Shown here: one piece after another, positions 1 through 7,536 of the stretch
How the letters are laid out: every line of letters begins with the position of its first letter
How positions within the stretch are numbered: position 1 is the first letter of the stretch
Origin: an uncultured Clostridia bacterium
Lineage (GTDB): Bacteria > Bacillota > Clostridia > Christensenellales > Borkfalkiaceae
Direction: 5' to 3'
Assembly (NCBI GenBank): GCA_947629225.1
Contig: CANRCY010000008.1
Span: 1-21,271, forward strand
Length of the DNA stretch: 21,271 nucleotides
Translations under genes and position numbers: made by a program
The notes under the pieces: model-generated
Seen by the model: the letters and a program-made list of their open reading frames with translations, nothing else
Told to the model about the DNA's origin: nothing
The model's database searches: none

Positions 1-101
1 GCGGGTATGCACCAATAGACGATGTTCGGCAAGATCAAGAGCGCAACAAGAAGCACACCTAACAGATCGATCCCCCACTTGTAGTCCTTAAAAATTTTCA
101 T
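1..101 (-). CDS. Small membrane protein, N-terminal part only
   Basis: Thirty-three residues are readable before the window edge cuts the gene. The start ATG is at 99-101 and is preceded by a good ribosome binding site (AGGAG, about 7 bases upstream). The peptide begins MKIFKDYKWGIDLLG and runs directly into a hydrophobic stretch (about residues 13-31), a probable first transmembrane helix. The KDYKWGIDLLG...PN pattern resembles the start of a family of small Firmicutes multi-pass membrane proteins of unknown function; this is recognised from memory and is tentative. It lies downstream of ftsY on the same strand, separated by 250 bases that contain a dispersed repeat. No function can be assigned. 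Confidence 0.6.
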   Translation of the reverse strand, partial: MKIFKDYKWGIDLLGVLLVALLILPNIVYWCIP

Positions 102-172
102 AATTTTTCTCCTTTTTTCGATGTGAAATTATTTTGGATAACCGTCCCCTTTCGCCATTCGTACTTCTTAAA

Positions 173-315
173 TGTCATGTCGCCCCGCGCGCTGTTCTGT
201 TTCTCTAAGCGCGGCACGAGGAGCGCCAGCGACGAAGTACCGAAGTGGAGACATCTCTACCGCATGATAATAAGGCGAGATTTCTCGACTCCACTTCGTT
301 CCGCTCGAAATGACA
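173..315. repeat. Imperfect inverted-repeat element (GTCAT-TCG family), copy 1
   Basis: The outer arms are TGTCATGTCG at 173-182 and CGAAATGACA at 306-315, complementary except for one position. Inside are secondary motifs GGAGACATCTC and GAGATTTCTCGACTCC, also roughly complementary. The element occupies most of the gap between ftsY and the downstream membrane-protein gene. A second copy lies at 1464-1579, so ftsY is flanked by the two. Such short GTCAT..TCGA repeats occur in many gut-bacterial genomes; mobility is not shown here. Confidence 0.6.
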
Positions 316-351
316 AAAGAAAGAACGCACAGGGGACAGCTTTGGAGCGGG

Positions 352-1248
352 TCAAAAAAATCCTTCGACGAATTGTTCGGCGTCGAAAAGTTCCAGATCG
401 TCGATCTTCTCCCCCACGCCGACAAAGACGACGGGGACGTTCAGCTCGCCGCAGAGGGAGAACACAAAGCCCCCCTTTGCCGTGCCGTCGAGCTTGGTGA
501 GCACGATGCCGTCGAGCTCCACCGCCTCGTCGAACACGCGCGCCTGACTGACGGCATTCTGCCCCGTGGTCGCGTCGAGCACCAAAAATTTATAGAAGGT
601 CGCCTCGGGGAATTCCCGCTTTACGACGCGGTCCATTTTTTCGAGCTCCTTCATGAGATTCTCTTTGACGTGGAGCCGACCCGCCGTGTCGATGAGAAGG
701 ACGTCCGTCTTTCGCGCCTTTGCGGAGGAGACCGCGTCGAACACGACGGCGGAGGGATCGCTCCCCTCCTCGTGCTTGACGATCTTGACTTTTGCGCGGT
801 CTGCCCAGACGTTGAGCTGGTCGATTGCCGCCGCGCGGAAGGTATCCGCCGCCGCCACCGTGACCGTCTTCTTTTGGCGGACGAACCAATTTGCGACCTT
901 GCCGATCGTCGTCGTCTTGCCCACGCCGTTCACCCCGACGAACATCATGACGCAGGGGTACTCGATCTCGGGGACGGGAGCTTCGTTGAGCGCGTCCTCC
1001 AAAATATCTTTGAGAAGGTCGGTGACGAATTGCTCGTCTTTGATCTTGTTGCCGATCGCCTCTTCTTTGACCTGCTCGATGACGTCCTCTGCCGTTGTAA
1101 CGCCGACGTCCGAGGAGATGAGGATCTCTTCGAGCTCCTCGTAAAAGGCGTCTCCGAGCTTATTTTTGAGGAAGAGCTGCCTCAGCTTTGTGGAGACGCT
1201 CTCCTTCGTCTTTTTTAACGCTTCTTTGATCTTTCCGAAAAAACTCAT
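352..1248 (-). CDS. ftsY: Signal recognition particle receptor FtsY
   Basis: This GTPase docks ribosome-SRP complexes at the membrane for co-translational insertion of membrane proteins. The 298-residue protein has a helical N domain (about residues 1-85) followed by the NG GTPase domain. Motifs seen are the P-loop GVNGVGKTTT (105-114), DTFRAAA (135-141), DTAGR (187-191), TKLDGTAKGG (251-260) and the closing GVGEKIDDL segment. It lacks the long acidic N-terminal A domain of the E. coli protein, which is usual for Firmicutes. The start ATG at 1246-1248 has an AGAGG ribosome binding site. It is the last gene of the plsX-rnc-smc-ftsY order but is separated from smc by a 358-base repeat-filled gap, so co-transcription is uncertain. 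Confidence 0.97.
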   Translation of the reverse strand: MSFFGKIKEALKKTKESVSTKLRQLFLKNKLGDAFYEELEEILISSDVGVTTAEDVIEQVKEEAIGNKIKDEQFVTDLLKDILEDALNEAPVPEIEYPCVMMFVGVNGVGKTTTIGKVANWFVRQKKTVTVAAADTFRAAAIDQLNVWADRAKVKIVKHEEGSDPSAVVFDAVSSAKARKTDVLLIDTAGRLHVKENLMKELEKMDRVVKREFPEATFYKFLVLDATTGQNAVSQARVFDEAVELDGIVLTKLDGTAKGGFVFSLCGELNVPVVFVGVGEKIDDLELFDAEQFVEGFF

Positions 1249-1317
1249 AATACCTCTTTTTGTTCACGAAAAATCTTTTGCTACGCAAAATCTTTTGCCG
1301 AAACACCCCCTCAGTCA

Positions 1318-1414
1318 CTCGCAAGCTCGTGACAGCTCCCCCTCAAGGGGTAGCCAAGGGAGCAAGGCGCTCTTCCCTCGCAAGCTCGTGACAGCTCCCC
1401 CTCAAGGGGTAGCC
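1318..1414. repeat. Two direct copies of a 38-bp repeat in the smc-ftsY gap
   Basis: A 38-base sequence starting CTCGCAAGCTCGTGACAG and ending AAGGGGTAGCC occurs at 1318-1355 and again, identically, at 1377-1414 (59 bases apart). Just before the first copy the sequence forms a small dyad (GTCAC...GTGAC). Immediately after the second copy, around 1421-1448, is a CCCCCTCCAAGGAGGGGG-type palindrome of the family also found at about 9923, 11185 and 20860. No open frame with a credible start or ribosome binding site was seen here. Confidence 0.75.
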
Positions 1415-1463
1415 TTATTCGCCCCCTCCAAGGAGGGGGTAGGGGGTGGTGATACTTCTCAAA

Positions 1464-1579
1464 TGTCATGTCGAGCCGCCGAGCAAAGCGAGGCGTGTCG
1501 AGACATCTCTGCCTCAGTGTTAAAATAATGCCGAGATTTCTCCACTCCGCTCGCGTTGCTCGCTACGGTCGAAATGACA
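1464..1579. repeat. Imperfect inverted-repeat element (GTCAT-TCG family), copy 2
   Basis: The outer arms are TGTCATGTCGA (1464-1474) and TCGAAATGACA (1569-1579), complementary apart from one position. Internal GACATCTC and GAGATTTC motifs are in the same arrangement as in the copy at 173-315. Together with the direct repeats at 1318-1414 it accounts for most of the 1249-1606 gap; the remaining bases show nothing recognisable. Being only about 27 bases past the smc stop, a folded transcript could affect 3'-end stability, but no terminator-like T-run follows. Confidence 0.65.
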
Positions 1580-1606
1580 GTCGGAAGCGTCTTGGTTTGC
1601 TGTTTC

Positions 1607-4600
1607 TTACGCGATGACGGTGTCGCCGCCGAGGCGGGATTCGACTTCGGACAGCTTGACCGAGACGATCTTCGAAACGCCCTTCTCTTCCATCGTCACG
1701 CCGAAGAGGGTGTCTGCCTGCGTCATCGTCGGCTTGCGGTGGGTGATGACGATGAACTGCGTCTCTTTGGAGAATTTTTTTAAGTAATTTGCAAAACGGT
1801 CGACGTTTGCCTCGTCGAGAGCCGCTTCGATCTCATCCAAAATACAGAAGGGCATGGGGCGGGATTTGAGAATGGCGAACAGAATGGCGATCGCCGTGAA
1901 CGCCCGCTCGCCGCCCGAGAGAAGAGAGATCTTGGTGAGCTTTTTGCCCGGCGGGCACGCGCTGATCTCCACGCCCGCGTTCAGAGGATCGTCGCAGTCG
2001 GTGTAGTCGAGCTCCATTTCCGCCCTGCCGCCGCCGAACAGCTCTTTGAAGATCTGCGTGAAGTTCTTGTTGATCTCGGAAAAGCCTTCGTCGAACTGCT
2101 TCTGCATGGCGTTCCTCAGATCGGTGAGCACGGTGTTGAGGTCGGAAATCCCCTTTTCGAGGTCCTCGCGCTGGGTCTGCATTTCGGTATAGCGGGCGAG
2201 AAGATCGGCGTAGTCCTCCTCCGCGTTCTGGTTGACGGGACCGAGCGCCGCGATCTTGTGGCGGAGAGAGTTGATGTTCGCCGCCGATTGCGAGAGATCG
2301 TAATTCTCGTCGCGGAGACCGAGCGCGGTTTCGTAGGTCAAGCCGTACGCCTCGTCGATACGCTGTTTCATGTTTTCGAGGCTGACTTCGGCTTTGGAAA
2401 TTTCGAGCTCGCTCTCGTGCTTTTTGTCGCTCAGATTTTGCTGCTCGGCAAGAAGGGCGCGCTTTTTCTCCCCGAGAGAGGCTTGCATTGCCGCCGTCTC
2501 CCGCTTGTCCTCTTCGACCCGCTTGATCCCCGCGCGGATGGAGGAGACCGCCTTCTGTTCCTCTTCGGTGAGGGCGACCTTTTCCTCGTCCTGTTTGAGC
2601 TGTTTGATGAGGAGCTCGGTCTCGGCGATCTCGGCGTGGGTGTCGTCTACCTTTTTGAGGAGGGCGAGTTTTTCTTCGCCGAGTCTGCGCGCGTTTTCCT
2701 CTTCCGCTTCGCGCGCGGAGAGCAGGGACGCGCTCTCGACGCGGAGCTTTTGCAGTTCTTCGCGCAACGCTTCGCGCTGCTCCCTGAGGTCCTGCGATTG
2801 CGCCGCCCGCGCCGCCGCTTCCGCCGCGGCTTCCGAACAGATTTTGTTGAGAAGGTCCTCGCTCTCGGAGGAGGAGAGCACCTCGCTTTCGAGGTCGCCC
2901 ACCCGCTTTTCGAGCCGTTCGAGCAGCCCGTTATATTCGGAGAGGTCGCGCTCCGCGTCCGAAATGAGGTCGTTGAGGGCGAGTTCCCGCTGGGACAGAG
3001 CCGCAAAGGACGCCGCCTCTTCCTGCACCTTCGTGCGGAAACGGGCAAGTTCGTCTTCCGTCTCTTCGCGGGCGCGTTCGCTCTCTTCGATCGCCTCTCT
3101 GATCTTCTTTGCGAGCGCAGTCTTCTTGGCGATCCCCTCTTCGCACTCCTTGATATGCCGCTCGCCCGCGAGCAGGTTGCCGCTCCCGCTCCGCCTGCTC
3201 CCGCCCGTCATCGCGCCGCTCGTTGCGATGATGTCGCCGTCGAGGGTGACGATACGGAAGGAACGGGGGTATTTTTTCGCGATCGCCGTGGCGTTCGCGA
3301 TCGTATCGCATACAAGTGTGTTTCCGAGCAGATTTTTGATGACGTTCTCGTAATATGTATCGTAGCGCACGAGTTCGTCGGCAAGCCCGAGCGCACCTTT
3401 TTCATGCAGGGCGCGCATGATCTCGCCGCTGTTCATATGCGGGCGCATTGCCGAGACGGGCAGGAAAGTGACGATGCCGCCGCCCGTCTTTTTGAGATAT
3501 TCGATGAGGAAACGCGCGTCGTCCGCGTTCGCCGTGACGAGGTTCTGCATTGCCCCGCCGAACGCCGTTTCGAGCGCGACCTCGTACTTCTGCTCGGTGG
3601 TGACGATGTCCGCAATGGCGCCCTTGATCTTTTTGCCGAGCTCGGGGTCCCTCTTTGCGGTGAGCTGAAGGTTGCGGACGCTGTCTTTATAGCCGTCGAA
3701 TTTGTTTTTGAGGTTTTTATACAGTTCGAGATTGTTGGAGAGATTTGCGATCGTCGTGTTGCAGTCGATGAGGTCCTGCGAGAGCTTCTGCCCCGAACGG
3801 ACGAGGTCCGCTAAATTTTCGCGGAGTTCGGCTTCGCGCGCGTCCTTCCCGTCCAAAAACCCTTCGCTCGCCGCCTTCTGTTCCTTGCAGGCGGAAAGCT
3901 GGCGGGAATAATCGTCCTTGCGGCCCTCGGCTTTGGCGATCGCCGCGCGGACTTCGTCGATCCGCTCGCTCGCCGCCGTCTTCTGCGCCGAAAGGCTCCC
4001 CACGTTTGCCCGCACGTCGGCGAGATTCTCCACCGAAGAGATCTCGCTCGCGCGCTGTTCGTCGGAGAGCTGTTCGAAATGCAGAAGGCGGGCGTCCGTC
4101 TCCTGCAATTTGCGGGAGAGTTCCGCCGTCTTCTTTTCGATCTCGGCGTTCCGCTTTTCGCTCTCCTCCCGCTTTTTCGCGCTGCCCGCGGTGAGAACGT
4201 CGATCTCCTTGGTGCGGAATATTCCACGTCTTCGGACGCCGCGGAGAGACGGCGTTTATAGGAGGCGATCCGCTCGCCTAAAACGCGCGCTTCGCCGCTC
4301 TTGTGCTCTAAGCCCACTTCGAAGACGCGGAGCTTTTCGTTGAGGGAACGCAGTTCTTCGTCCTGCGCGGCGGCATTCTCGCGCGCGGCGGCTTCCCGCT
4401 CGTCCACGTCGGAAAGCGACGCCTCGACCTTCTCCAACCCTTCCGTCGCCTCGGCGATGCGGGCGCGGTGTTTTTTGGTCTCGTATTCGAAATTCTCGCA
4501 ACGGGCGAGATAGGTGTTGACTTCTTCGTATTTGAGATCGGCGGAAAATTCACGGTACTTCTTTGCCGTTTCCGCCTGTTTTTCGAGGGGCTTCAACTGC

Positions 4601-5199
4601 TTTTCCGCCTCGTCCATGCGCTGGACGAACACGGTGAGATTGTCCCCCGCGCTTTCGAGCTTGCGCTCGATCTCCCCCTTCTGCGCCTTGAACTTCATCA
4701 CGCCCGTCGCCTCTTCGAAAATGGCGCGGCGTTCTTCGGGCTTGGCGTTCATGATCTGTTCGACCTTGCCCTGCCCGATGATGGAGTAGCCCTCTTTGCC
4801 GATCCCCACGCCGTGCAGCAGGGCGACGATGTCTTTGAGGCGGCAGGGCTGTTTGTTGAGGAGATATTCGCTCTCGCCCGAGCGGTAGAGACGGCGGGTC
4901 ATGGCGACTTCGTCGTACTCGATGTCGAACAGGCGGGAGGTATTGTCGAACACGAGGGTGACCTCGCAGTAAGAGAGGGCGCGGCGTTCCTGCGTGCCGT
5001 TGAAGATGACGTCTTGCATGCTCGAACCGCGCAACGTCTTTGCCGACTGCTCGCCGAGCACCCAGCGCACCGCGTCGGCAACGTTGCTCTTGCCGCAACC
5101 GTTGGGACCGACGATACAGGTGACGCCGTCGTCGAATTTGATGGAGGTCTTGTCCGCGAAGGATTTGAACCCCGCAAGCTGGATTTCCTTAAAGTTCAT
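1607..5199 (-). CDS. smc: Chromosome segregation ATPase SMC, frameshifted
   Basis: SMC forms the ring-shaped condensin core with ScpA and ScpB. The N-terminal ATPase half shows the Walker A motif GPNGCGKSN and WVLGEQSAKTLRG. Coiled coils flank a hinge around coordinates 3430-3700 (YKDSVRNL... to ...TGGGIVTFLPVSAMRP). The C-terminal head has the ABC signature LLSGGERAFTAIAILFA, Walker B CILDEIEAALDE and the ITHRK switch. The start ATG (5197-5199) overlaps the rnc stop in an ATGA and has a GGAG site. The gene is not one continuous frame. The first frame is right to about codon 329 (near 4218) and would end at 3811, giving 462 residues; the rest is intact in another frame to the stop at 1607. 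Adding one base gives about 1197 residues, normal for SMC. Sequencing error and real mutation cannot be told apart here. Confidence 0.95.
4211..4225 (-). other. Single-base frameshift site in smc
   Basis: On the coding strand the upstream frame reads ...EDVEYS and the downstream frame reads ...FRTKEIDVLTAGS. Inserting one T (one A on the plus strand, at the AA of 4218-4219) gives the continuous, SMC-like EDVEYFRTKEIDVLT. This identifies the lesion as a one-base loss from a three-base run. No slippery heptamer or following stem-loop suggests programmed frameshifting. Confidence 0.8.
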
Positions 5200-5852
5200 G
5201 AATGCTCCGTTAATCTGCGATAAAGTTTCTCTGCCGCGGCGGTCTCCGCCGCCTGTTTGCTCGTTCCTTCTCCCCGCTCCGTCTGCCCCATTGCGGCAAC
5301 GGTGCAGACGTATTTCCCGCTCTCCTCGCGGACGTCGTACAAGGGGGTCTGCTTGGTGCGCTTTTGCACATATTCCTGCAAGAGCGACCGATAATTTTCG
5401 ACTTCCGCGGCGACGATGGAGCGCTCGGCAAACGCGCGCGCCGCCCGCATGCCGCCGTCGAGATAAATCGCCCCGAGGATCGCCTCGGGAAGGCTCTCCA
5501 CCGTTTTCGAGCCGAGATTCTGCCCGCTCCCCATAAAGCGAAGAAAGCGCATGAACCCCGCCCTGCGGCAGAGCGCCGCAAGCGCCGTTTTGGAGACGTA
5601 CCGCTGGCGGAGCGCGGTGAGCTCGCCCTCTTCCGCCCGAGGATGGGCGGCATAGAGCCATTCGGAGACGATGAGTTCAAGCACGGCGTCGCCCAAAAAC
5701 TCCAACCGTTCGTTGTTTTCGCCGCCGACAGCGTTGGAATAGGACTTATGCGTGAGCGCCGCCTTTAAGAGGGACTTGTCCGAAAAAACGTAGCCGATTT
5801 GCGCCTCTGCCTCGCAAAGAAGGTCGCTTGTAAAGTCTTCCCCGCTATTCAT
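5196..5852 (-). CDS. rnc: Ribonuclease III
   Basis: This double-strand-specific endoribonuclease matures rRNA precursors and processes structured mRNAs. The 218-residue protein has the RNase III signature NERLEFLGDAVLEL (residues 47-60), which carries catalytic acidic residues, and a second conserved acidic segment PEAILGAIYLDGG. A C-terminal double-stranded RNA binding domain starts near NYRSLLQEYVQ and ends with GTSKQAAETAAAEKLY. The start ATG (5850-5852) overlaps the plsX stop by 8 bases and has no strong ribosome binding site, suggesting translational coupling. Its stop overlaps the smc start (ATGA). In many Firmicutes acpP lies between plsX and rnc; here it is absent. Confidence 0.96.
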   Translation of the reverse strand: MNSGEDFTSDLLCEAEAQIGYVFSDKSLLKAALTHKSYSNAVGGENNERLEFLGDAVLELIVSEWLYAAHPRAEEGELTALRQRYVSKTALAALCRRAGFMRFLRFMGSGQNLGSKTVESLPEAILGAIYLDGGMRAARAFAERSIVAAEVENYRSLLQEYVQKRTKQTPLYDVREESGKYVCTVAAMGQTERGEGTSKQAAETAAAEKLYRRLTEHS

Positions 5853-6870
5853 CGCTTTGACCGAACCCCGAAAGGCGCAACATTCTTTCGGTCTCGCCCA
5901 CGAGGTCGTGGCGGCAGGCGTCGACCGCCTGTACGACGGACGGGCAGATGGCGTTCGCCTTGGAATTGCCGTGCGTTTTGACAACCACCTTTTTGAGCCC
6001 CAAAAAGACGGAGCCGCCGAGCTTTGCATAGTCGAGCATGCCGCGCAGTTTGTTGATCTGCTTGCGCGCGCAGACATATGCGAGTTTGCTCGAAAGATTG
6101 CGCTTGAATTCCTGTTTCAGGACGGCGGAGACCGTCTTTCCGCAGCCCTCCACCGCTTTCAGGGCGATGTTGCCCGAAAAACCGTCCGCAACGACGATCT
6201 CGACGTCGCCGTACATCAGATCGCGCCCCTCGACGTTGCCGACGAAGTTTACGCCTTTCGTCTCTTTGAGAAGGGCGTATGCCTCCTGGTGCAGGGGGTC
6301 GCCCTTGTGCTCCTCGGTGCCGTTGTTGAGAAGCCCGACGGTCGGGTCTTTCAGCCCGAACGCGGCTTTGCCGTAGGCGGTCGCCATGACCGCGAACTGT
6401 TGCAGGTATTGCGGCTTGCACTCGGCGTTGGCGCCGCAGTCGCAGAGCAGGGTGCGCGTTCCGCGCACGTTGGGTACGCCCGGGCAGAGCGCGGGGCGCA
6501 AAACCCCTTTCAGCCTGCCGATGAGCATGACGCCGCCCGTGAGCACCGCGCCCGTGGAACCCGCCGAGACGAACGCGCCCACGTTCTCGTCTTCTTTGAG
6601 CATGCGGAGCCCGACGACGAGGGAGCTGTCCTTTTTGGCGCGGACGGCGTGGGTGGGAACGTCGTCGTTCGTGACGACTTCGCTGCAATGCACGATCTCC
6701 ACGCGGCTTGCGTCATAACGGTACTTTGAAAGTTCGGCTTCGATCGCCGCCTTGTCCCCCGTGAATACGACCGAAAAATCTTTGCGTTCGCCGAGCGCCA
6801 GAACGGCGCCCTTGACGATCTCGAGGGGAGCGTTGTCCCCTCCCATTGCGTCTACGACGATCTTCAACAT
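5845..6870 (-). CDS. plsX: Phosphate acyltransferase PlsX
   Basis: PlsX makes acyl-phosphate from acyl-ACP at the membrane surface, feeding PlsY in phosphatidic acid synthesis. The 341-residue protein begins MLKIVVDAMGGDNAP, the family hallmark, and contains FVSAGSTGAVLTGG, CDCGANAECKP, LLNNGTEEHKGDPLH and the late VVADGFSGNIALKAVEG motif. A longer frame to 6915 exists, but the ATG at 6868-6870 matches the family start and has a purine-rich AAAGGGG site upstream. A near-consensus promoter lies 63-91 bases upstream. It is the first gene of plsX-rnc-smc; the stop overlaps rnc by 8 bases. Confidence 0.97.
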   Translation of the reverse strand: MLKIVVDAMGGDNAPLEIVKGAVLALGERKDFSVVFTGDKAAIEAELSKYRYDASRVEIVHCSEVVTNDDVPTHAVRAKKDSSLVVGLRMLKEDENVGAFVSAGSTGAVLTGGVMLIGRLKGVLRPALCPGVPNVRGTRTLLCDCGANAECKPQYLQQFAVMATAYGKAAFGLKDPTVGLLNNGTEEHKGDPLHQEAYALLKETKGVNFVGNVEGRDLMYGDVEIVVADGFSGNIALKAVEGCGKTVSAVLKQEFKRNLSSKLAYVCARKQINKLRGMLDYAKLGGSVFLGLKKVVVKTHGNSKANAICPSVVQAVDACRHDLVGETERMLRLSGFGQSDE

Positions 6871-6932
6871 CTGTCGACCCCTTTCGTCCCCGAAATTTCC
6901 TCTTGACGGGAACATAGAAGAATTGCGGGAAT

Positions 6933-6961
6933 ATTATACCATTTTTTTTCGGAAAAAACAA
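6933..6961 (-). promoter_or_regulatory. Sigma-A promoter of the plsX operon
   Basis: On the minus strand the -35 box is TTGTTT (6956-6961) and the -10 box TATAAT (6933-6938), separated by 17 bases. TGG directly precedes the -10, so this is an extended -10 (TGnTATAAT). Transcription would begin near 6926, leaving a leader of about 55 bases before plsX. Confidence 0.85.
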
Positions 6962-7113
6962 TTAAATAAACGCCCTTTCGGGAAAAAGAGCGGCGAGCGT
7001 TTTCAAAGTATAAAATCGGGGCAGACGGTCGAAAATAGGCGTGCTGTGGGCAAAAAATTCCTGCGCTACATACAATAAGTAACGAGGGGAACGCCCACAA
7101 AAGAAGGTGCCGT

Positions 7114-7470
7114 ATGAACGTAAAACGCGGAGAACTTTACTATGCCGATCTCTCCCCCGTGGTGGGGAGCGAACAGGGCGGCGTGCGCCCCGTGCTGGTC
7201 GTGCAGAACGATACCGGCAACAAGTATTCCCCTACCGTGATCGCCGCCGCCGTCACGAGCAAGATCCACAAGGCGCGGCTGCCGACCCATATCGAACTGC
7301 CGCAGGCGTTCGGGCTTGCGAAAGATTCGGTGATCTTGCTCGAACAGATCAGAACGATCGATAAAAAACGGTTGATGTCGCGCATCGGCGAGCTCCCGCC
7401 CGCCACGATGTCCCGCGTCAACCGCGCGATCCTCATCAGCCTCGGCTTCGCCGAGCAGAACAGGCAGTAA
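7114..7470 (+). CDS. MazF/PemK-family endoribonuclease toxin (NdoA-like), no visible antitoxin
   Basis: The 118-residue protein matches the chromosomal MazF (EndoA/NdoA) family, sequence-specific mRNA interferases with an SH3-like barrel. Seen are the N-terminal RGELYYADLSP, GGVRPVLVVQND (conserved Arg in the active-site loop), the AAAVTSKIHKARLPTHIEL strand region with the conserved TS, and LLEQIRTIDKKRL. Length and motif order are normal, so it looks intact. The ATG at 7114 has an AAGGTG ribosome binding site. A MazE-like antitoxin normally sits just upstream; the 243-base gap to plsX holds no credible antitoxin frame, and the downstream neighbour is convergent. It is the only gene on the plus strand in this part of the window besides the XRE gene. 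A GC-rich palindrome follows the stop. Confidence 0.93.
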   Translation: MNVKRGELYYADLSPVVGSEQGGVRPVLVVQNDTGNKYSPTVIAAAVTSKIHKARLPTHIELPQAFGLAKDSVILLEQIRTIDKKRLMSRIGELPPATMSRVNRAILISLGFAEQNRQ

Positions 7471-7474
7471 AAGG

Positions 7475-7510
7475 TGCGCCGCGGGGCAGTTGCCCCGCGG
7501 CGCATTTGTT
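7475..7510. terminator. Palindromic hairpin, copy 1, shared by convergent mazF and LRR genes
   Basis: The arms TGCGCCGCGGGGCA (7475-7488) and TGCCCCGCGGCGCA (7491-7504) are perfectly complementary over 14 bases with a 2-base centre. TTTGTT follows on the plus strand and a short T-rich tail lies on the minus side. It sits 5 bases after the mazF stop and about 32 bases past the end of the convergent lipoprotein gene, so it could stop transcription from both sides. An identical copy is at 9512-9541. Confidence 0.8.
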
Positions 7511-7536
7511 TATTGATAAAAATTCTTTTATGCTTT

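Noticed and set aside
310..1218. Long plus-strand open frame opposite ftsY
   Set aside because: It is antisense to a clear FtsY, has Asp/Arg/Leu-rich composition typical of a shadow frame in GC-rich DNA, and no family resemblance.
1318..1414. CRISPR array in the smc-ftsY gap
   Set aside because: Only two copies with a short spacer, no further units, no cas gene; the sequence belongs to dispersed intergenic repeats.
2258..3814. 518-codon plus-strand open frame opposite smc
   Set aside because: It mirrors the smc coding frame, lacks a ribosome binding site and shows no motif; shadow of SMC.
4205..4225. Programmed ribosomal frameshift in smc
   Set aside because: No slippery heptamer or downstream structure was seen, and SMC genes are not known to use one; a missing base explains the data better.
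6752..7078. Possible antitoxin upstream of mazF
   Set aside because: This frame runs antisense through the plsX start and promoter, has no ribosome binding site and no MazE-like motif, and ends 35 bases before mazF.
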